Positions 1-8,339 of a DNA stretch of 33,369 nt are shown here, one piece after another; positions within the stretch are counted from its first letter, which is position 1, and the number at the start of each line of letters is the position of its first letter. A program made the position numbers and the translations under genes. Below the pieces are notes generated by a model. It was not told where the DNA came from and did no database searches. It saw only the letters and a list, made by a program, of their open reading frames with translations. This DNA comes from 66-474 sp035277545 (GTDB lineage: Bacteria; Pseudomonadota; Gammaproteobacteria; Xanthomonadales; Rhodanobacteraceae). The stretch spans positions 1 through 33,369 of the forward strand of contig DATEKI010000244.1 in the NCBI GenBank assembly GCA_035277545.1, read 5' to 3'.

Positions 1-2090
1 GCCGCCTCCTGCAGATTGCGCATGCGGGTCTCACCGTCGCGCAGGTAGGCGTCGACCAGCGTGACCAGCTCGTCGCCCATGATGTCTTCCAGGTCCACCA
101 GCGTCGCGGTATCGAGGGTATCGGGCGGCGGTGGTGTGATCATGGCGGGCGGGATGGTTTGCGGAATTGGAGGGGGAGTGGGTGCAGTTGCCGCGGCAGG
201 CGCCGCCGGCACGGCGGCTGCATGCGGGGACTGTTGCATCCAGCGTGCCAACGTCTGTTCCAGCAGCTGGCGATCCAGCGGCTTGGACAGATAATCGTCC
301 ATGCCTGCCTGCAGGCAGCGTTCGCGGTCGCCGGACATCGCATGCGCGGTCATCGCGATCACCGGCATGCGCGGCTTGTTCTGTTCGCTTTCGATTTCGC
401 GCAAACGGCGGGTGGCGCTGTAGCCATCGAGCACGGGCATCTGGCAATCCATCAGCACCATCGCGTAGGCCTGCTGTCCACGCAATTTTTCGAGGGCGAT
501 CTCGCCGTTGTCGGCCACGTGCACGGTCAACCCCAGGCGCTCCAGCAGTTTTTGCGCGACCTTCTGGTTGACGGGGTGGTCTTCGACCAGCAATACCGTC
601 CCTGTCAGCGTCTGCGGCGCGCCGCTGACGGCCACGGCAGGCAAAGAGGGCACGCTGAGCACGGGCTGCGCGCGCGGATGCGGCGCCATCCCGAACATCC
701 GGCGCACGCCCTGGCGCAAGGTGGCATCGTCCACCCGTGCCGCGGCGATGTTGACGCGCGGGTCCGGGGCGGTGGCGAGGCCCAATGCCAGAATGCGCAA
801 CTTGTCGAGCTGGCGTTCGCGCAGGATGCCCTGCAGCAGCTCGGACACGTCACCACCCACGCTGGTGACGTCCACCAGCAACAGGTCGAAGCTGAAAGAA
901 TCCCCCAGCGGAGCGGCCTGGCGCAGGCGCGAAAGTGCCGACGCGGTATCGGCCACGGACGTCGTATCCAGTTCGAGCGTCGCCAGCACGGGGACGATGG
1001 CTTGTGCCCGCTGCGGACCCGCCGCGAGCAACGCACGCGATCCCGCGAGGCTCTTGTGGGTTCCCGCGATGTCGCCGGGCGCTTTTTCGAACGGAACCGT
1101 GAACCAGAAGACCGAACCACGCCCGGGTTCCGAACGCACGCCGATGCGGCCGCCCATCAGGTCGACCAGCTTCTTGCAGATGGTGAGGCCGAGCCCGGTA
1201 CCGCCGTAGCGCCGCGTCACCGATGCGTCGGCTTGGGTGAAAGGCTGAAACAACCGCGCCGCGGCGTCCGCCGCCAGACCGATGCCCGTATCGCGCACCG
1301 CGAACAGCAGCTCGTGCTGGGTGTCGGTATCGCTGCGCTTGCTCACCCGCACCGACACGCCGCCGCGCTGGGTGAACTTGATCGCATTGGTCATGAGGTT
1401 CGTGAGGATCTGTCGCACACGCATCGGATCGCCGCGCACGATCGGGCGCACATCGGCATCCACCACCGCGCGCATCGCCAGGCCTTTCGCTTCGGCGGGT
1501 TTGTCGAGCAGCCGCTTCACGCTGTCCACCAACTCGCGGATGTTGATGCTGACCGATTCGAGATCGAGCTTGCCGGCTTCGGCCTTGGAGTAATCGAGGA
1601 TGTCGTCGACGATGCGCAGCAGTTCCTTGGCCGACGCGTTCGACGTCACGAGATATTCGCGTTGTGCAGGCGTCAGGTCGGTGCCGAGCACGATGTCGAG
1701 CAGCGGCAGGATGCCGTTCAACGGCGTGCGGATTTCGTGGCTCATGCTGGCGAGGAATTCGCTCTTGGCCAGCATCGCCGCTTCCGCGGCCTGCTTGGCC
1801 GCCAGCAGTTCACGTTGCACGCCGCGCAGCGAAGACAACTCCGCCTGCGCGGAGGCAAGCCGCGTGCGCATCGCCACGTCCACCGGATCGGGAATCTGCG
1901 GCGAATGCTGCGGCGCCTGGACGGACGGCGGTACCCGCACCAACCACAGCAGCAGCAAGGCGGCGAGCAGCAGTGCCCACACCACGAATACCTGCGGCAT
2001 CGCCACCCACCTCGCCGCGACGGCGCCCGCCGCGACCAGCGCCAGGCTGGCTGCCCACCGCGGCCACGCGGCCGCGAAACCGGAATGCAT
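1..2090 (-). CDS. Hybrid sensor histidine kinase (HisKA-HATPase-REC-Hpt), C-terminus beyond window
   Basis: Inner-membrane phosphorelay kinase. The 696 visible residues begin with two hydrophobic segments (about 10-30 and 35-55) with almost no periplasmic loop, then a short coiled linker, a HisKA domain with the H-box SHEIRTPLNG (His118), an HATPase with N-box NLMTNAIKF and the G-boxes DTGIGL and GGTGLGL, a weak receiver-like stretch, a good receiver (phosphoacceptor Asp548 in LMDCQMPVLDGY, YLSKP later), a proline-rich linker, and the beginning of an Hpt domain. The Hpt histidine would lie outside the window. The neighbouring response regulator ends 10 bases upstream, so the two are probably co-transcribed. 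Start choice: ATG at 2090. A TTG at 2099 has a better-placed GGAGG (6 bases) and would almost touch the upstream stop codon, so it is a real alternative. The signal sensed is unknown. Confidence 0.93.
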   Translation of the reverse strand, partial: MHSGFAAAWPRWAASLALVAAGAVAARWVAMPQVFVVWALLLAALLLLWLVRVPPSVQAPQHSPQIPDPVDVAMRTRLASAQAELSSLRGVQRELLAAKQAAEAAMLAKSEFLASMSHEIRTPLNGILPLLDIVLGTDLTPAQREYLVTSNASAKELLRIVDDILDYSKAEAGKLDLESVSINIRELVDSVKRLLDKPAEAKGLAMRAVVDADVRPIVRGDPMRVRQILTNLMTNAIKFTQRGGVSVRVSKRSDTDTQHELLFAVRDTGIGLAADAAARLFQPFTQADASVTRRYGGTGLGLTICKKLVDLMGGRIGVRSEPGRGSVFWFTVPFEKAPGDIAGTHKSLAGSRALLAAGPQRAQAIVPVLATLELDTTSVADTASALSRLRQAAPLGDSFSFDLLLVDVTSVGGDVSELLQGILRERQLDKLRILALGLATAPDPRVNIAAARVDDATLRQGVRRMFGMAPHPRAQPVLSVPSLPAVAVSGAPQTLTGTVLLVEDHPVNQKVAQKLLERLGLTVHVADNGEIALEKLRGQQAYAMVLMDCQMPVLDGYSATRRLREIESEQNKPRMPVIAMTAHAMSGDRERCLQAGMDDYLSKPLDRQLLEQTLARWMQQSPHAAAVPAAPAAATAPTPPPIPQTIPPAMITPPPPDTLDTATLVDLEDIMGDELVTLVDAYLRDGETRMRNLQEA

Positions 2091-2100
2091 GCTCGACAAG

Positions 2101-4638
2101 TCAGGCCTCCACCTGTGGTGACGCTTCGTCCAGATCATTCGCGGGCGGCCGGAAATAGTTGCCTTGCAGCAAGTCGATGCCTGCCTCGCGCAAGCGTTCG
2201 ACTTCCACCGTCGACTCCACGCAAGGCGCCACCACCCGCAACCCGTGTTCGTGCGCCGCCTGCACGACCGTCTTCAGGGACACGTCGTCCAGCGCGGGTG
2301 CAAGTTTCACGTAATCCAGCGGCAAGTGCTCGATCCAGCCCGCCGCGACCGCGTCGGCATCGACGCCGGCGAGCGACAGGCGCACATCCATCTGCCGCAG
2401 TTCCGGTGCCAGCGCAAGCAGCGTGCGCATGTTGTGGCGAACTTCCTCGGCGCGGAATTCCAGGATCAACGAACCCGCCTGCACGCCGGTCACCGACAGC
2501 GCCGCGCGCAGGGCCGATGCCCGGTCTCCGCCGCTCCAACCCTGCAGCGACTGGCTGGCGAACAGGCGGACCGGATCGCCTTCGCGCAAACGCTCGGCGA
2601 GGATCGCGATGCAGCGCTGCACGACCCATGCATCGATTGCGGCGATCGCACCCGTACGCACGGCGACGGGCACCAGTTCCGCGGCCACGTATTCGCGTCC
2701 GTCCGCCCGCAGGCGCAGCAACGCCTGGTACTGCGGCTCGGCCGCGCCACGGATCGGCAGGATCGGCTGGAAGGCCAGCCCCAGCGAACCCGTGGCAAGC
2801 GCGACCGCAAGCCGCTGGGTAATCGAATTCGGATCCGGTGCGAGTTTCGAGTGGAAGGCGATCTCGCTCGGCTGCGCACGGGCCGCCGAAAGGGTGCGCT
2901 CGACCGCCGCCAGCGCTTGCGCGGGTTCGCTGACCGAGGCATCAAAGGCGCATACGGCGCACGCCAGCCGCACGGCCGAAGCCTGCGCGCCGAAGCGTGA
3001 TTCATGCGCGGCACCCACCAATTCGTCCGCCAGCGCGGCAAGCTCGGCTTCGCCACGCGCCGGCGCGAAAATCAGGTAACCGGCGTTGCCGTGCCGCGCC
3101 GTCATGCAACCCGCGCGCGCATGGCCGACAACGAAGGCGCCGATCTGCGACAGCAACTGGTCGAACGATGTCAGGCCGAGGTGGCTGCGCAACGCAGCCG
3201 CGGCTTCGATCTCGACCGCCAGCAATCCGCCCGGCGCGGCGCGGCCTCCGCTGGCCGCGAGGTGTTCGGAAAGCGCATCCAGCAACTGCGAGCGGTCATG
3301 CAACCCCGTCCCGGCGTCGCGGCGCCGCTTGCGCAACGCACGCGAAGCCGCCATGCGGGCGCGGCGGACCCGATTGGTCACCGCGGCAACCAGGTGCGTC
3401 GGGCGGATCGGCTTGACCAGGAAATCATCGCCACCCGCGTCGAGCGCAGCGAACTGGCGCTCTTCGTCCTGGTCGCCCGACAGGAACACGATCGGCGTGT
3501 TGACGTAGCCGTCGCGCTCGCGGATCAGCGCGGTCAATTCGAAGCCGTCGCAATCCGGCATGTTCAGATCGAGCAGCAGCAGGTCCGGCCGGAAGCGGTC
3601 CAGTTCGTCCAGAACCGCGAGCGATTCGCCGAGGACCTTCGTTTCCATGCCCGCGCGACGCAGGATGGCCTGCGCGAACAGCGCCTGCGGCGCATCGTCA
3701 TCGACGATCAATATGCGGTACGCGCTTTCCTGGTCGACGCTGGCAAGCTCCACTGCGGCACCCACGATTTCTTCCGACGGTGCCGGCAGCGCGACGCAGC
3801 GATCGGCACCACTGCGCAGCGCACGCAATTGCAGCTCCACGTCCGGCGTGCGCAGCAGCGCCAGCAAACGCACGCGGTGCGCGGGATCGCGGCGGATCCG
3901 GTGCAACGCGGCGGCGAGCGCGTCAAACGGCGTTTGCGCATCCGCAACCAGGATGGCAAGGTCGGGCGGCGCGCTGCGCAGCTCGTCGATCAGGCCGTCG
4001 AGGCGCTCCACCAGCGCCACGTCGCAGCCTTGCTGCTCCAGCCGCAGCAGCAGTTCGTTCACGGCGGGATCGTCGTCGTTGACGATCCGCACGCGCGGGC
4101 CATGCGGCAATTCCGCCAGCGCGGCCGGTTCCGGTTGCGCAGCCGGGACGCCGTTCGCCATGGCCGGCTCCGTCATGCCCTGCACGTCGGCAATGCCGAG
4201 CTGCAACCAGTATTTGTCCGGTGGAACTTCGCAGCGCGGAAACGGGTCGCGGGCGGCCAGCGCCGTCGCAGCCGGTATCCAATCCGACCGCGTGGGGCCG
4301 GGCGAAGGCGGTTGCAGGTGCGGTCGCAGGCTGTCGAGCAACGCGTCGATCTCGGCGTTGGCCGCCTCATCGGGAAGGCCTTGCGCGTTGGCCGGCTGCG
4401 CCAACGCGGTTTCCAATGCCAGCAGGCGCTCGCCGGTTTCCAGCATGCCGTAGCGGCCGCAGGCACCGGCGAGCAGCGCAATCTCGTCATGCAGCGCACG
4501 CAACACATTGCAGTCCCAGCCACCGCGGCACTGCACGCGCGCGCGCCGCAGCAAGGTGCGCAACCGCTGCGGCAGGTGCCGGCGGAAGGCCGCCTGCAGT
4601 TCCGGACCCGGATCCTGCTGGGACAATTGCGATGCCAT
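2101..4638 (-). CDS. Response regulator with two receiver-like domains and degenerate GGDEF-EAL domains
   Basis: An 845-residue protein. Residues 15-85 resemble an Hpt domain, but Ala54 sits where the phosphorylated His should be (ALLAG). Residues 182-300 look like a receiver whose acceptor Asp is replaced (Val231). Residues 307-425 are a good receiver with acidic pocket Asp313-315, Asp357 and Lys409. Residues 440-595 are GGDEF-like, but the signature reads GNAGY (517-521). Residues 605-830 are EAL-like, with QALLR (638-642) instead of EALLR, while LEF, CVES and LLQGNYF remain. Loss of GGDEF and EAL signatures argues against cyclase or phosphodiesterase activity. By analogy with FimX-type proteins it may be a c-di-GMP binding effector; that is inference. 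The hybrid kinase follows 10 bases downstream and is the likely phosphodonor. GGGGAG precedes the ATG at good spacing. Confidence 0.9.
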   Translation of the reverse strand: MASQLSQQDPGPELQAAFRRHLPQRLRTLLRRARVQCRGGWDCNVLRALHDEIALLAGACGRYGMLETGERLLALETALAQPANAQGLPDEAANAEIDALLDSLRPHLQPPSPGPTRSDWIPAATALAARDPFPRCEVPPDKYWLQLGIADVQGMTEPAMANGVPAAQPEPAALAELPHGPRVRIVNDDDPAVNELLLRLEQQGCDVALVERLDGLIDELRSAPPDLAILVADAQTPFDALAAALHRIRRDPAHRVRLLALLRTPDVELQLRALRSGADRCVALPAPSEEIVGAAVELASVDQESAYRILIVDDDAPQALFAQAILRRAGMETKVLGESLAVLDELDRFRPDLLLLDLNMPDCDGFELTALIRERDGYVNTPIVFLSGDQDEERQFAALDAGGDDFLVKPIRPTHLVAAVTNRVRRARMAASRALRKRRRDAGTGLHDRSQLLDALSEHLAASGGRAAPGGLLAVEIEAAAALRSHLGLTSFDQLLSQIGAFVVGHARAGCMTARHGNAGYLIFAPARGEAELAALADELVGAAHESRFGAQASAVRLACAVCAFDASVSEPAQALAAVERTLSAARAQPSEIAFHSKLAPDPNSITQRLAVALATGSLGLAFQPILPIRGAAEPQYQALLRLRADGREYVAAELVPVAVRTGAIAAIDAWVVQRCIAILAERLREGDPVRLFASQSLQGWSGGDRASALRAALSVTGVQAGSLILEFRAEEVRHNMRTLLALAPELRQMDVRLSLAGVDADAVAAGWIEHLPLDYVKLAPALDDVSLKTVVQAAHEHGLRVVAPCVESTVEVERLREAGIDLLQGNYFRPPANDLDEASPQVEA

Positions 4639-4661
4639 CAGGGACTCCCCGCGTTGGCAAA

Positions 4662-4670
4662 ACTATACCA
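4662..4670 (-). promoter_or_regulatory. Possible extended -10 promoter for the response regulator gene
   Basis: On the minus strand TGGTATAGT reads as an extended -10 element (TGn plus TATAGT at 4667-4662), 24 bases before the ATG at 4638. No good -35 hexamer is present at 17 bases. It is the only promoter-like motif seen between this gene and hemJ. Confidence 0.35.
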
Positions 4671-4693
4671 AGGCGGCGCGCCGGAAGCGTGTC

Positions 4694-4713
4694 CGGGACA
4701 AGCCGATGTCCCG
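4694..4713. repeat. Short perfect inverted repeat downstream of hemJ
   Basis: Arms CGGGACA (4694-4700) and TGTCCCG (4707-4713) with a 6-base loop. It lies in the 159-base gap between the hemJ stop and the response regulator start. No T-run follows on the minus strand, so a factor-independent terminator is not well supported. Confidence 0.35.
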
Positions 4714-4797
4714 ATCGCGGCGGCGGTCGCGGAAAGCCGGCCAGGGAAAGTCGGCCCGCCATCGAATCCCCTGGCGCGGGCGACCAGAGGCGCGCGA

Positions 4798-5220
4798 TCA
4801 GAACGGTTTGACCACGGCGAGGATCACGATCGCCAGCAGCAGCACGCCCGGAATTTCGTTGAATCCGCGCAGCTTCCGCGACGACCAGGTGCAGCGGCCC
4901 GCCGCGAAATCGCGGGTGAGCTTGACCAGCATGGCGTGGTAGATCACGAGCAGCAGTACCAGTGCGAGCTTCACGTGCAACCAGCCGGCCTGGAGGAAAA
5001 AGGATTCCGTCGCCAGCGTCGCGATGCCGAACACGATCGCCAGCGCGCCGCCGACGTGGGTCATCACCAGCAGGCGCCGCTCCATCACCTTGAAGCGCTC
5101 GCGAATCGCGGCCTCGGTTGCTTCCGCGTGGTACACGAACAGCCGCGGCAGGTAGAACAGGCCCGCGAACCAGGTCACCACGCCGATGATGTGGAAGGCC
5201 TTCAGCCACAATGTCAGCAT
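4798..5220 (-). CDS. hemJ: Protoporphyrinogen IX oxidase, HemJ family
   Basis: A 140-residue integral membrane protein of the UPF0093/HemJ family, which oxidises protoporphyrinogen IX to protoporphyrin IX, the penultimate step of haem b synthesis, in bacteria lacking HemG or HemY. Four hydrophobic segments are visible (about 5-25, 52-72, 78-100, 122-140). The family-typical N-terminus is present (LWLKAFHIIGVVTWFAG, His10 in the first helix), as is the KLALVLLLVIYH segment in the third helix and the FNEIP motif before the last helix. Its length matches the family. It follows chaA by 28 bases on the same strand and may share its transcript. There is no functional link to its neighbours that I can see. 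Family assignment is by recognition of the whole sequence. Confidence 0.9.
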   Translation of the reverse strand: MLTLWLKAFHIIGVVTWFAGLFYLPRLFVYHAEATEAAIRERFKVMERRLLVMTHVGGALAIVFGIATLATESFFLQAGWLHVKLALVLLLVIYHAMLVKLTRDFAAGRCTWSSRKLRGFNEIPGVLLLAIVILAVVKPF

Positions 5221-5248
5221 CGCAAATTTCCGTCGAAGTGGCCGTGCA

Positions 5249-6385
5249 TCATGGCGAGAAAATCAGGACCACGTAGGAGAAAAACAGCAGCAGGTGCACC
5301 AGCCCCTGCATCGCGTTGGTGCGGCCGCTGCCGAGCGTCAGGATCGACACGAAAAACGTCAGCGCCAGCATCATCATGTTGGCAGCGGAAAGGCCCAGCA
5401 CGGCGGTGCGGCCGAGAAACAGGTCGATCAGCAGGATTGCCGGGACCGTCAGCGCGATGGTGGAAAGCGCGGTGCCAAGGCCGATGTTCATCGCGCGCTG
5501 CATCTGGTTCTGCCGTGCGGCACGGATCGCCGCGATACCTTCCGGCGCGAGGACCAGCACCGCGACCGCGAACCCTGCCAGCATCGCGGGCATCCCTAGG
5601 CGCCCGACACCGGTTTCCAGGGGCAGCGCGAACAGCTTGGCCAGCAGCACCACCAGCACCAGGTACACGAGCAGCAGGACCGCATGGAATGCCCACCCGC
5701 GCGACGATTCCGGGTGCGCGGGCGCCTGTTCCATCGCTTCGCCTTCGGCGACGAAGAAGCTGGTGTGGGTGCGCGTCTGGATCACCATGAAGGCGGCGTA
5801 CAGCAGCAGCGACATCACCAGCAGGAATATTTTTTGCACCAGCGACAAGGTGCCGACGCCGGACGTGACGGTGAAGTCGGGCCAGATCAGCGCCAGCGTC
5901 GCCAGCGGAATCAGCAGGCTCAGGTACGCCTTGGCACCACGCAGGTTGTAGGTCTGTTCGTGATGCCGCAGGCCGCCGACCAGCAGCGCGACGCCAATGA
6001 TGCCGTTCAGGACGATCATCACCACCGAGAACATGGTGTCGCGCCCGAACGCGGGATTGTCGGCGTTGTGCAGCATCACCGTGACCACCGTGGCAATCTC
6101 CAGCGAGATCGCCGACAGAGTGAGCATCAGCGTGCCGTAGGGTTCCCCGAAACGCTCGGCAAGGTGTTCGGCATGGCGCGTGGCCAGGATCGCGGCGAGC
6201 AATGCACCGATGAAGAATGCGGCGAACGCGATGCCGACCGCGAAGTTGGGCGCCCCGCTGGCCGCGAAAACCGGTTTCAGCCACCAGCCTGCAATCAGGA
6301 TGGCCAGCGCAACCGGCAACGGCCATTCCCCGCGCCACGCATTCTTGCCCGCCGCTGCCGCCTGCATGTCGTGTCCGCCGTGCAT
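5249..6385 (-). CDS. chaA: Calcium/sodium (potassium):proton antiporter ChaA
   Basis: A 378-residue polytopic inner-membrane protein with about eleven hydrophobic segments, close in length to E. coli ChaA (366). It exports Ca2+, Na+ or K+ in exchange for protons and helps in alkaline and salt stress. Landmarks shared with ChaA: the acidic helix LTLSAISLEIATVV, RDTMFSVVMIVLNG, QTRTHTSFFV, LVLAPEGIAAI in the second half, and SGRTNAMQG near the C-terminus. The two acidic helices correspond to the repeated ion-binding halves of the CaCA superfamily. I chose the ATG at 6385. The reading frame stays open further upstream, but that part is antisense to csaA and does not look like protein. A second ATG at 6367 is also possible. 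The divergent csaA starts 42 bases away. Confidence 0.9.
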   Translation of the reverse strand: MHGGHDMQAAAAGKNAWRGEWPLPVALAILIAGWWLKPVFAASGAPNFAVGIAFAAFFIGALLAAILATRHAEHLAERFGEPYGTLMLTLSAISLEIATVVTVMLHNADNPAFGRDTMFSVVMIVLNGIIGVALLVGGLRHHEQTYNLRGAKAYLSLLIPLATLALIWPDFTVTSGVGTLSLVQKIFLLVMSLLLYAAFMVIQTRTHTSFFVAEGEAMEQAPAHPESSRGWAFHAVLLLVYLVLVVLLAKLFALPLETGVGRLGMPAMLAGFAVAVLVLAPEGIAAIRAARQNQMQRAMNIGLGTALSTIALTVPAILLIDLFLGRTAVLGLSAANMMMLALTFFVSILTLGSGRTNAMQGLVHLLLFFSYVVLIFSP

Positions 6386-6427
6386 GGGCGGGTAGTATGC
6401 ACGTCTTGGCGGATGCGGCGACAGGTG

Positions 6428-6766
6428 ATGGAAACCATAAGCTGGGATGACTTCTCCAGGGTCGAACTGCGCGTCGGCCGCGTCATCGACGCACGCGTGT
6501 TCGCGGAAGCACGCAAACCCGCTTACGTGTTGCAGGTCGATTTCGGTCCCGGGATCGGCATCCGGAAATCCAGCGCGCAAATCACGAAGTTGTATGCACC
6601 GGAAGATCTGGTCGGAAAACTGGTGGTGGGCGTCGTGAATTTCCCGAAGAAGCAGATCGGACCGCTGATGTCCGAATGCCTGGTCACCGGCTTTTACGAC
6701 GCGAATGGCGATGTTGCCCTGTGCGTTCCCGACAAGCCCGTGCCGCTGGGCGCGAAGCTGGGATGA
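6428..6766 (+). CDS. csaA: CsaA-type tRNA-binding protein
   Basis: A 112-residue protein that is a single OB-fold tRNA-binding domain, like Bacillus CsaA and the C-terminal domain of methionyl-tRNA synthetase. CsaA is a homodimer that binds tRNA and has chaperone-like, export-related activity in Bacillus; its role in Proteobacteria is less clear. Family landmarks: VELRVGRVIDA at the N-terminus, ARKPAYVLQVDFGP, IRKSSAQIT, VVGVVNFPKKQIGP and MSECLVTGF. The C-terminus VPLGAKLG also fits. The start is the ATG at 6428, where family similarity begins; an in-frame ATG lies 15 bases upstream. It diverges from chaA and is followed by the regulatory region of glnA. Confidence 0.9.
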   Translation: METISWDDFSRVELRVGRVIDARVFAEARKPAYVLQVDFGPGIGIRKSSAQITKLYAPEDLVGKLVVGVVNFPKKQIGPLMSECLVTGFYDANGDVALCVPDKPVPLGAKLG

Positions 6767-6777
6767 TCCGCACTCGT

Positions 6778-6794
6778 AGCACCCATGCGGTGCA
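6778..6794. promoter_or_regulatory. NtrC-type enhancer box upstream of glnA
   Basis: AGCACC-CATGC-GGTGCA, a 17-base inverted repeat with the GCAC-N7-GTGC core of enterobacterial NtrC sites. Its centre is about 107 bases upstream of the transcription start predicted from the sigma-54 promoter, a distance typical of NtrC enhancers at glnA. A further inverted repeat (GGAA-N6-TTCC, 6811-6824) is centred about 31 bases downstream but lacks the GCAC/GTGC core. Confidence 0.7.
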
Positions 6795-6866
6795 ACTATT
6801 GGGCCAACTTGGAACAATTATTCCGGTCGGACAAAGCAAGCCATTGAATTGAAACGCTACAATGGC

Positions 6867-6882
6867 TGGCACGCCGCTTGCA
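6867..6882 (+). promoter_or_regulatory. Sigma-54 promoter of glnA
   Basis: TGGCACG-CCGC-TTGCA matches the -24/-12 consensus (TGGCACR-N4-TTGCW) at every position, with GG at 6868-6869 and GC at 6880-6881. The predicted start of transcription is near 6893, about 24 bases before the glnA ATG. A TACAAT hexamer (6858-6863) just upstream could be a sigma-70 -10 element but has no convincing -35. Confidence 0.85.
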
Positions 6883-6916
6883 CTTTCAAGTCATCTTCCC
6901 CACATCCGAGCCTGCC

Positions 6917-8326
6917 ATGACCGCCGCGAAAGTCCTGGAAACCATCAAGTCCGAAAATGTCGAATTCATCGACATGCGCTTCGCCGACATGCGCGGCGTC
7001 GAACACCACGTGAGCTTTCCCGCGCACGCGGTCGATGCCGATACCTTCGAAGATGGCAAGATGTTCGACGGGTCGTCGATCGCGGGCTGGAAGGGCATCA
7101 ACGAATCGGACATGGTGCTGATGCCCGATCCCGCGACGGCCTTCATCGATCCGTTCGCGGCCAACAAGCAGTTGAACATCGTGTGCGACGTGCTGGAGCC
7201 GTCGACGATGCAGGCGTATTCGCGCGATCCGCGCTCGATCGCACGGCGTGCGGAAGCGTTCCTCAAATCCACCGGCGTGGCCGACACCGCGTTCTTCGGA
7301 CCCGAACCCGAGTTCTTCATCTTCGATTCCGTGCGCTGGCAGAACGACATGGGCCGCGTGTTCTACGAGATCGGTTCGGAAGAAGCCGCGTGGGCGTCGC
7401 GCTACAAGTACGAGGAAGGCAACCACGGCCATCGCCCCGGCGTGAAGGGCGGCTACTTCCCGGTGCCGCCGGTCGATTCGCTGCACGACCTGCGCGCGGA
7501 CATGTGCAAGGTGCTGGAGTCGCTCGGACAAACCGTGGAAGTGCACCACCACGAGGTCGCCAATGCGGGCCAGTGCGAGATCGGCGTGAAGTTCAACACG
7601 CTGCTGCACAAGGCCGACGACCTGCAGACGATGAAGTACGTGATCCGCAACGTCGCGCACGCCGCGGCCAAGACGGTCACCTTCATGGCCAAACCCGTGG
7701 TCGGCGACAACGGTTCCGGCATGCACGTGCACCAGTCGTTGTCGAAGGACGGCAAGAACCTGTTCGCGGGCGAACTGTATGGCGGCCTGTCGCAACTCGC
7801 GCTGTGGTACATCGGCGGCATCTTCAAGCACGCGCGCGCGATCAACGCGTTTTCCAATTCGACGACGAATTCCTACAAGCGCCTGGTGCCGGGCTTCGAA
7901 GCACCGGTGATGCTGGCGTATTCCGCGCGCAACCGTTCCGCGTCGTGCCGCATTCCGTATGTGTCGAACCCGAAGGGCCGCCGCATCGAAGTGCGCTTCC
8001 CCGATCCGATGAACTCGGGTTATTTGACCTTCACCGCGCTGATGATGGCCGGGCTCGACGGGATATTGAACAAGACCGATCCCGGCGCACCGATGGACAA
8101 GGATCTGTACGACTTGCCGCCGGAAGAGGAACGCAACATCCCGCAGGTGTGTTCGTCGCTCGATCTTGCGCTGGAAGCGCTCGACCGCGACCGCGACTTC
8201 CTGAAGGCAGGCGGCGTGATGAGCGACGATTTCATCGACGCCTACATTGCGCTGAAGATGAAGGAAGTCACCGCATATCGCGCGTCCACCCATCCGCTCG
8301 AATACCAGATGTATTACAGCATCTGA
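6917..8326 (+). CDS. glnA: Glutamine synthetase type I
   Basis: 469 residues, the same length as E. coli GlnA, colinear throughout. It joins ammonia and glutamate to form glutamine with ATP, as a cytoplasmic dodecamer. Landmarks: KMFDGSSIAGW and NESDMVLMPD in the N-terminal beta-grasp; FGPEPEFFIFD, the HHHEVA segment and GDNGSGMHVHQS in the catalytic core; NSYKRLVPG, RNRSASCRIP and EVRFPDP. The adenylylation site is kept: Tyr398 counting the Met (Tyr397 in the usual numbering) in KDLYDLPPEE, so control by GlnE adenylylation is expected. I chose ATG 6917 because similarity starts there; the open frame extends upstream into the promoter. A sigma-54 promoter and NtrC-type box lie directly upstream, and ntrBC lie 1.3 kb downstream. 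Confidence 0.98.
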   Translation: MTAAKVLETIKSENVEFIDMRFADMRGVEHHVSFPAHAVDADTFEDGKMFDGSSIAGWKGINESDMVLMPDPATAFIDPFAANKQLNIVCDVLEPSTMQAYSRDPRSIARRAEAFLKSTGVADTAFFGPEPEFFIFDSVRWQNDMGRVFYEIGSEEAAWASRYKYEEGNHGHRPGVKGGYFPVPPVDSLHDLRADMCKVLESLGQTVEVHHHEVANAGQCEIGVKFNTLLHKADDLQTMKYVIRNVAHAAAKTVTFMAKPVVGDNGSGMHVHQSLSKDGKNLFAGELYGGLSQLALWYIGGIFKHARAINAFSNSTTNSYKRLVPGFEAPVMLAYSARNRSASCRIPYVSNPKGRRIEVRFPDPMNSGYLTFTALMMAGLDGILNKTDPGAPMDKDLYDLPPEEERNIPQVCSSLDLALEALDRDRDFLKAGGVMSDDFIDAYIALKMKEVTAYRASTHPLEYQMYYSI

Positions 8327-8339
8327 TCCCCGCGTCCCA

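Noticed and set aside
159..2822. An open frame of 887 codons on the plus strand
   Set aside because: It is antisense to the hybrid kinase and response regulator, which have clear family motifs; the translation is Arg/His/Gln-rich without domains, typical of a shadow frame in G+C-rich DNA.
3004..5790. An open frame of 928 codons on the plus strand
   Set aside because: Antisense to the GGDEF/EAL regulator, hemJ and part of chaA; it has no recognisable domain and runs across three real genes.
6386..6817. N-terminal extension of ChaA by up to 144 residues
   Set aside because: The extension is antisense to csaA and unlike any antiporter N-terminus; ChaA similarity begins after the ATG at 6385.
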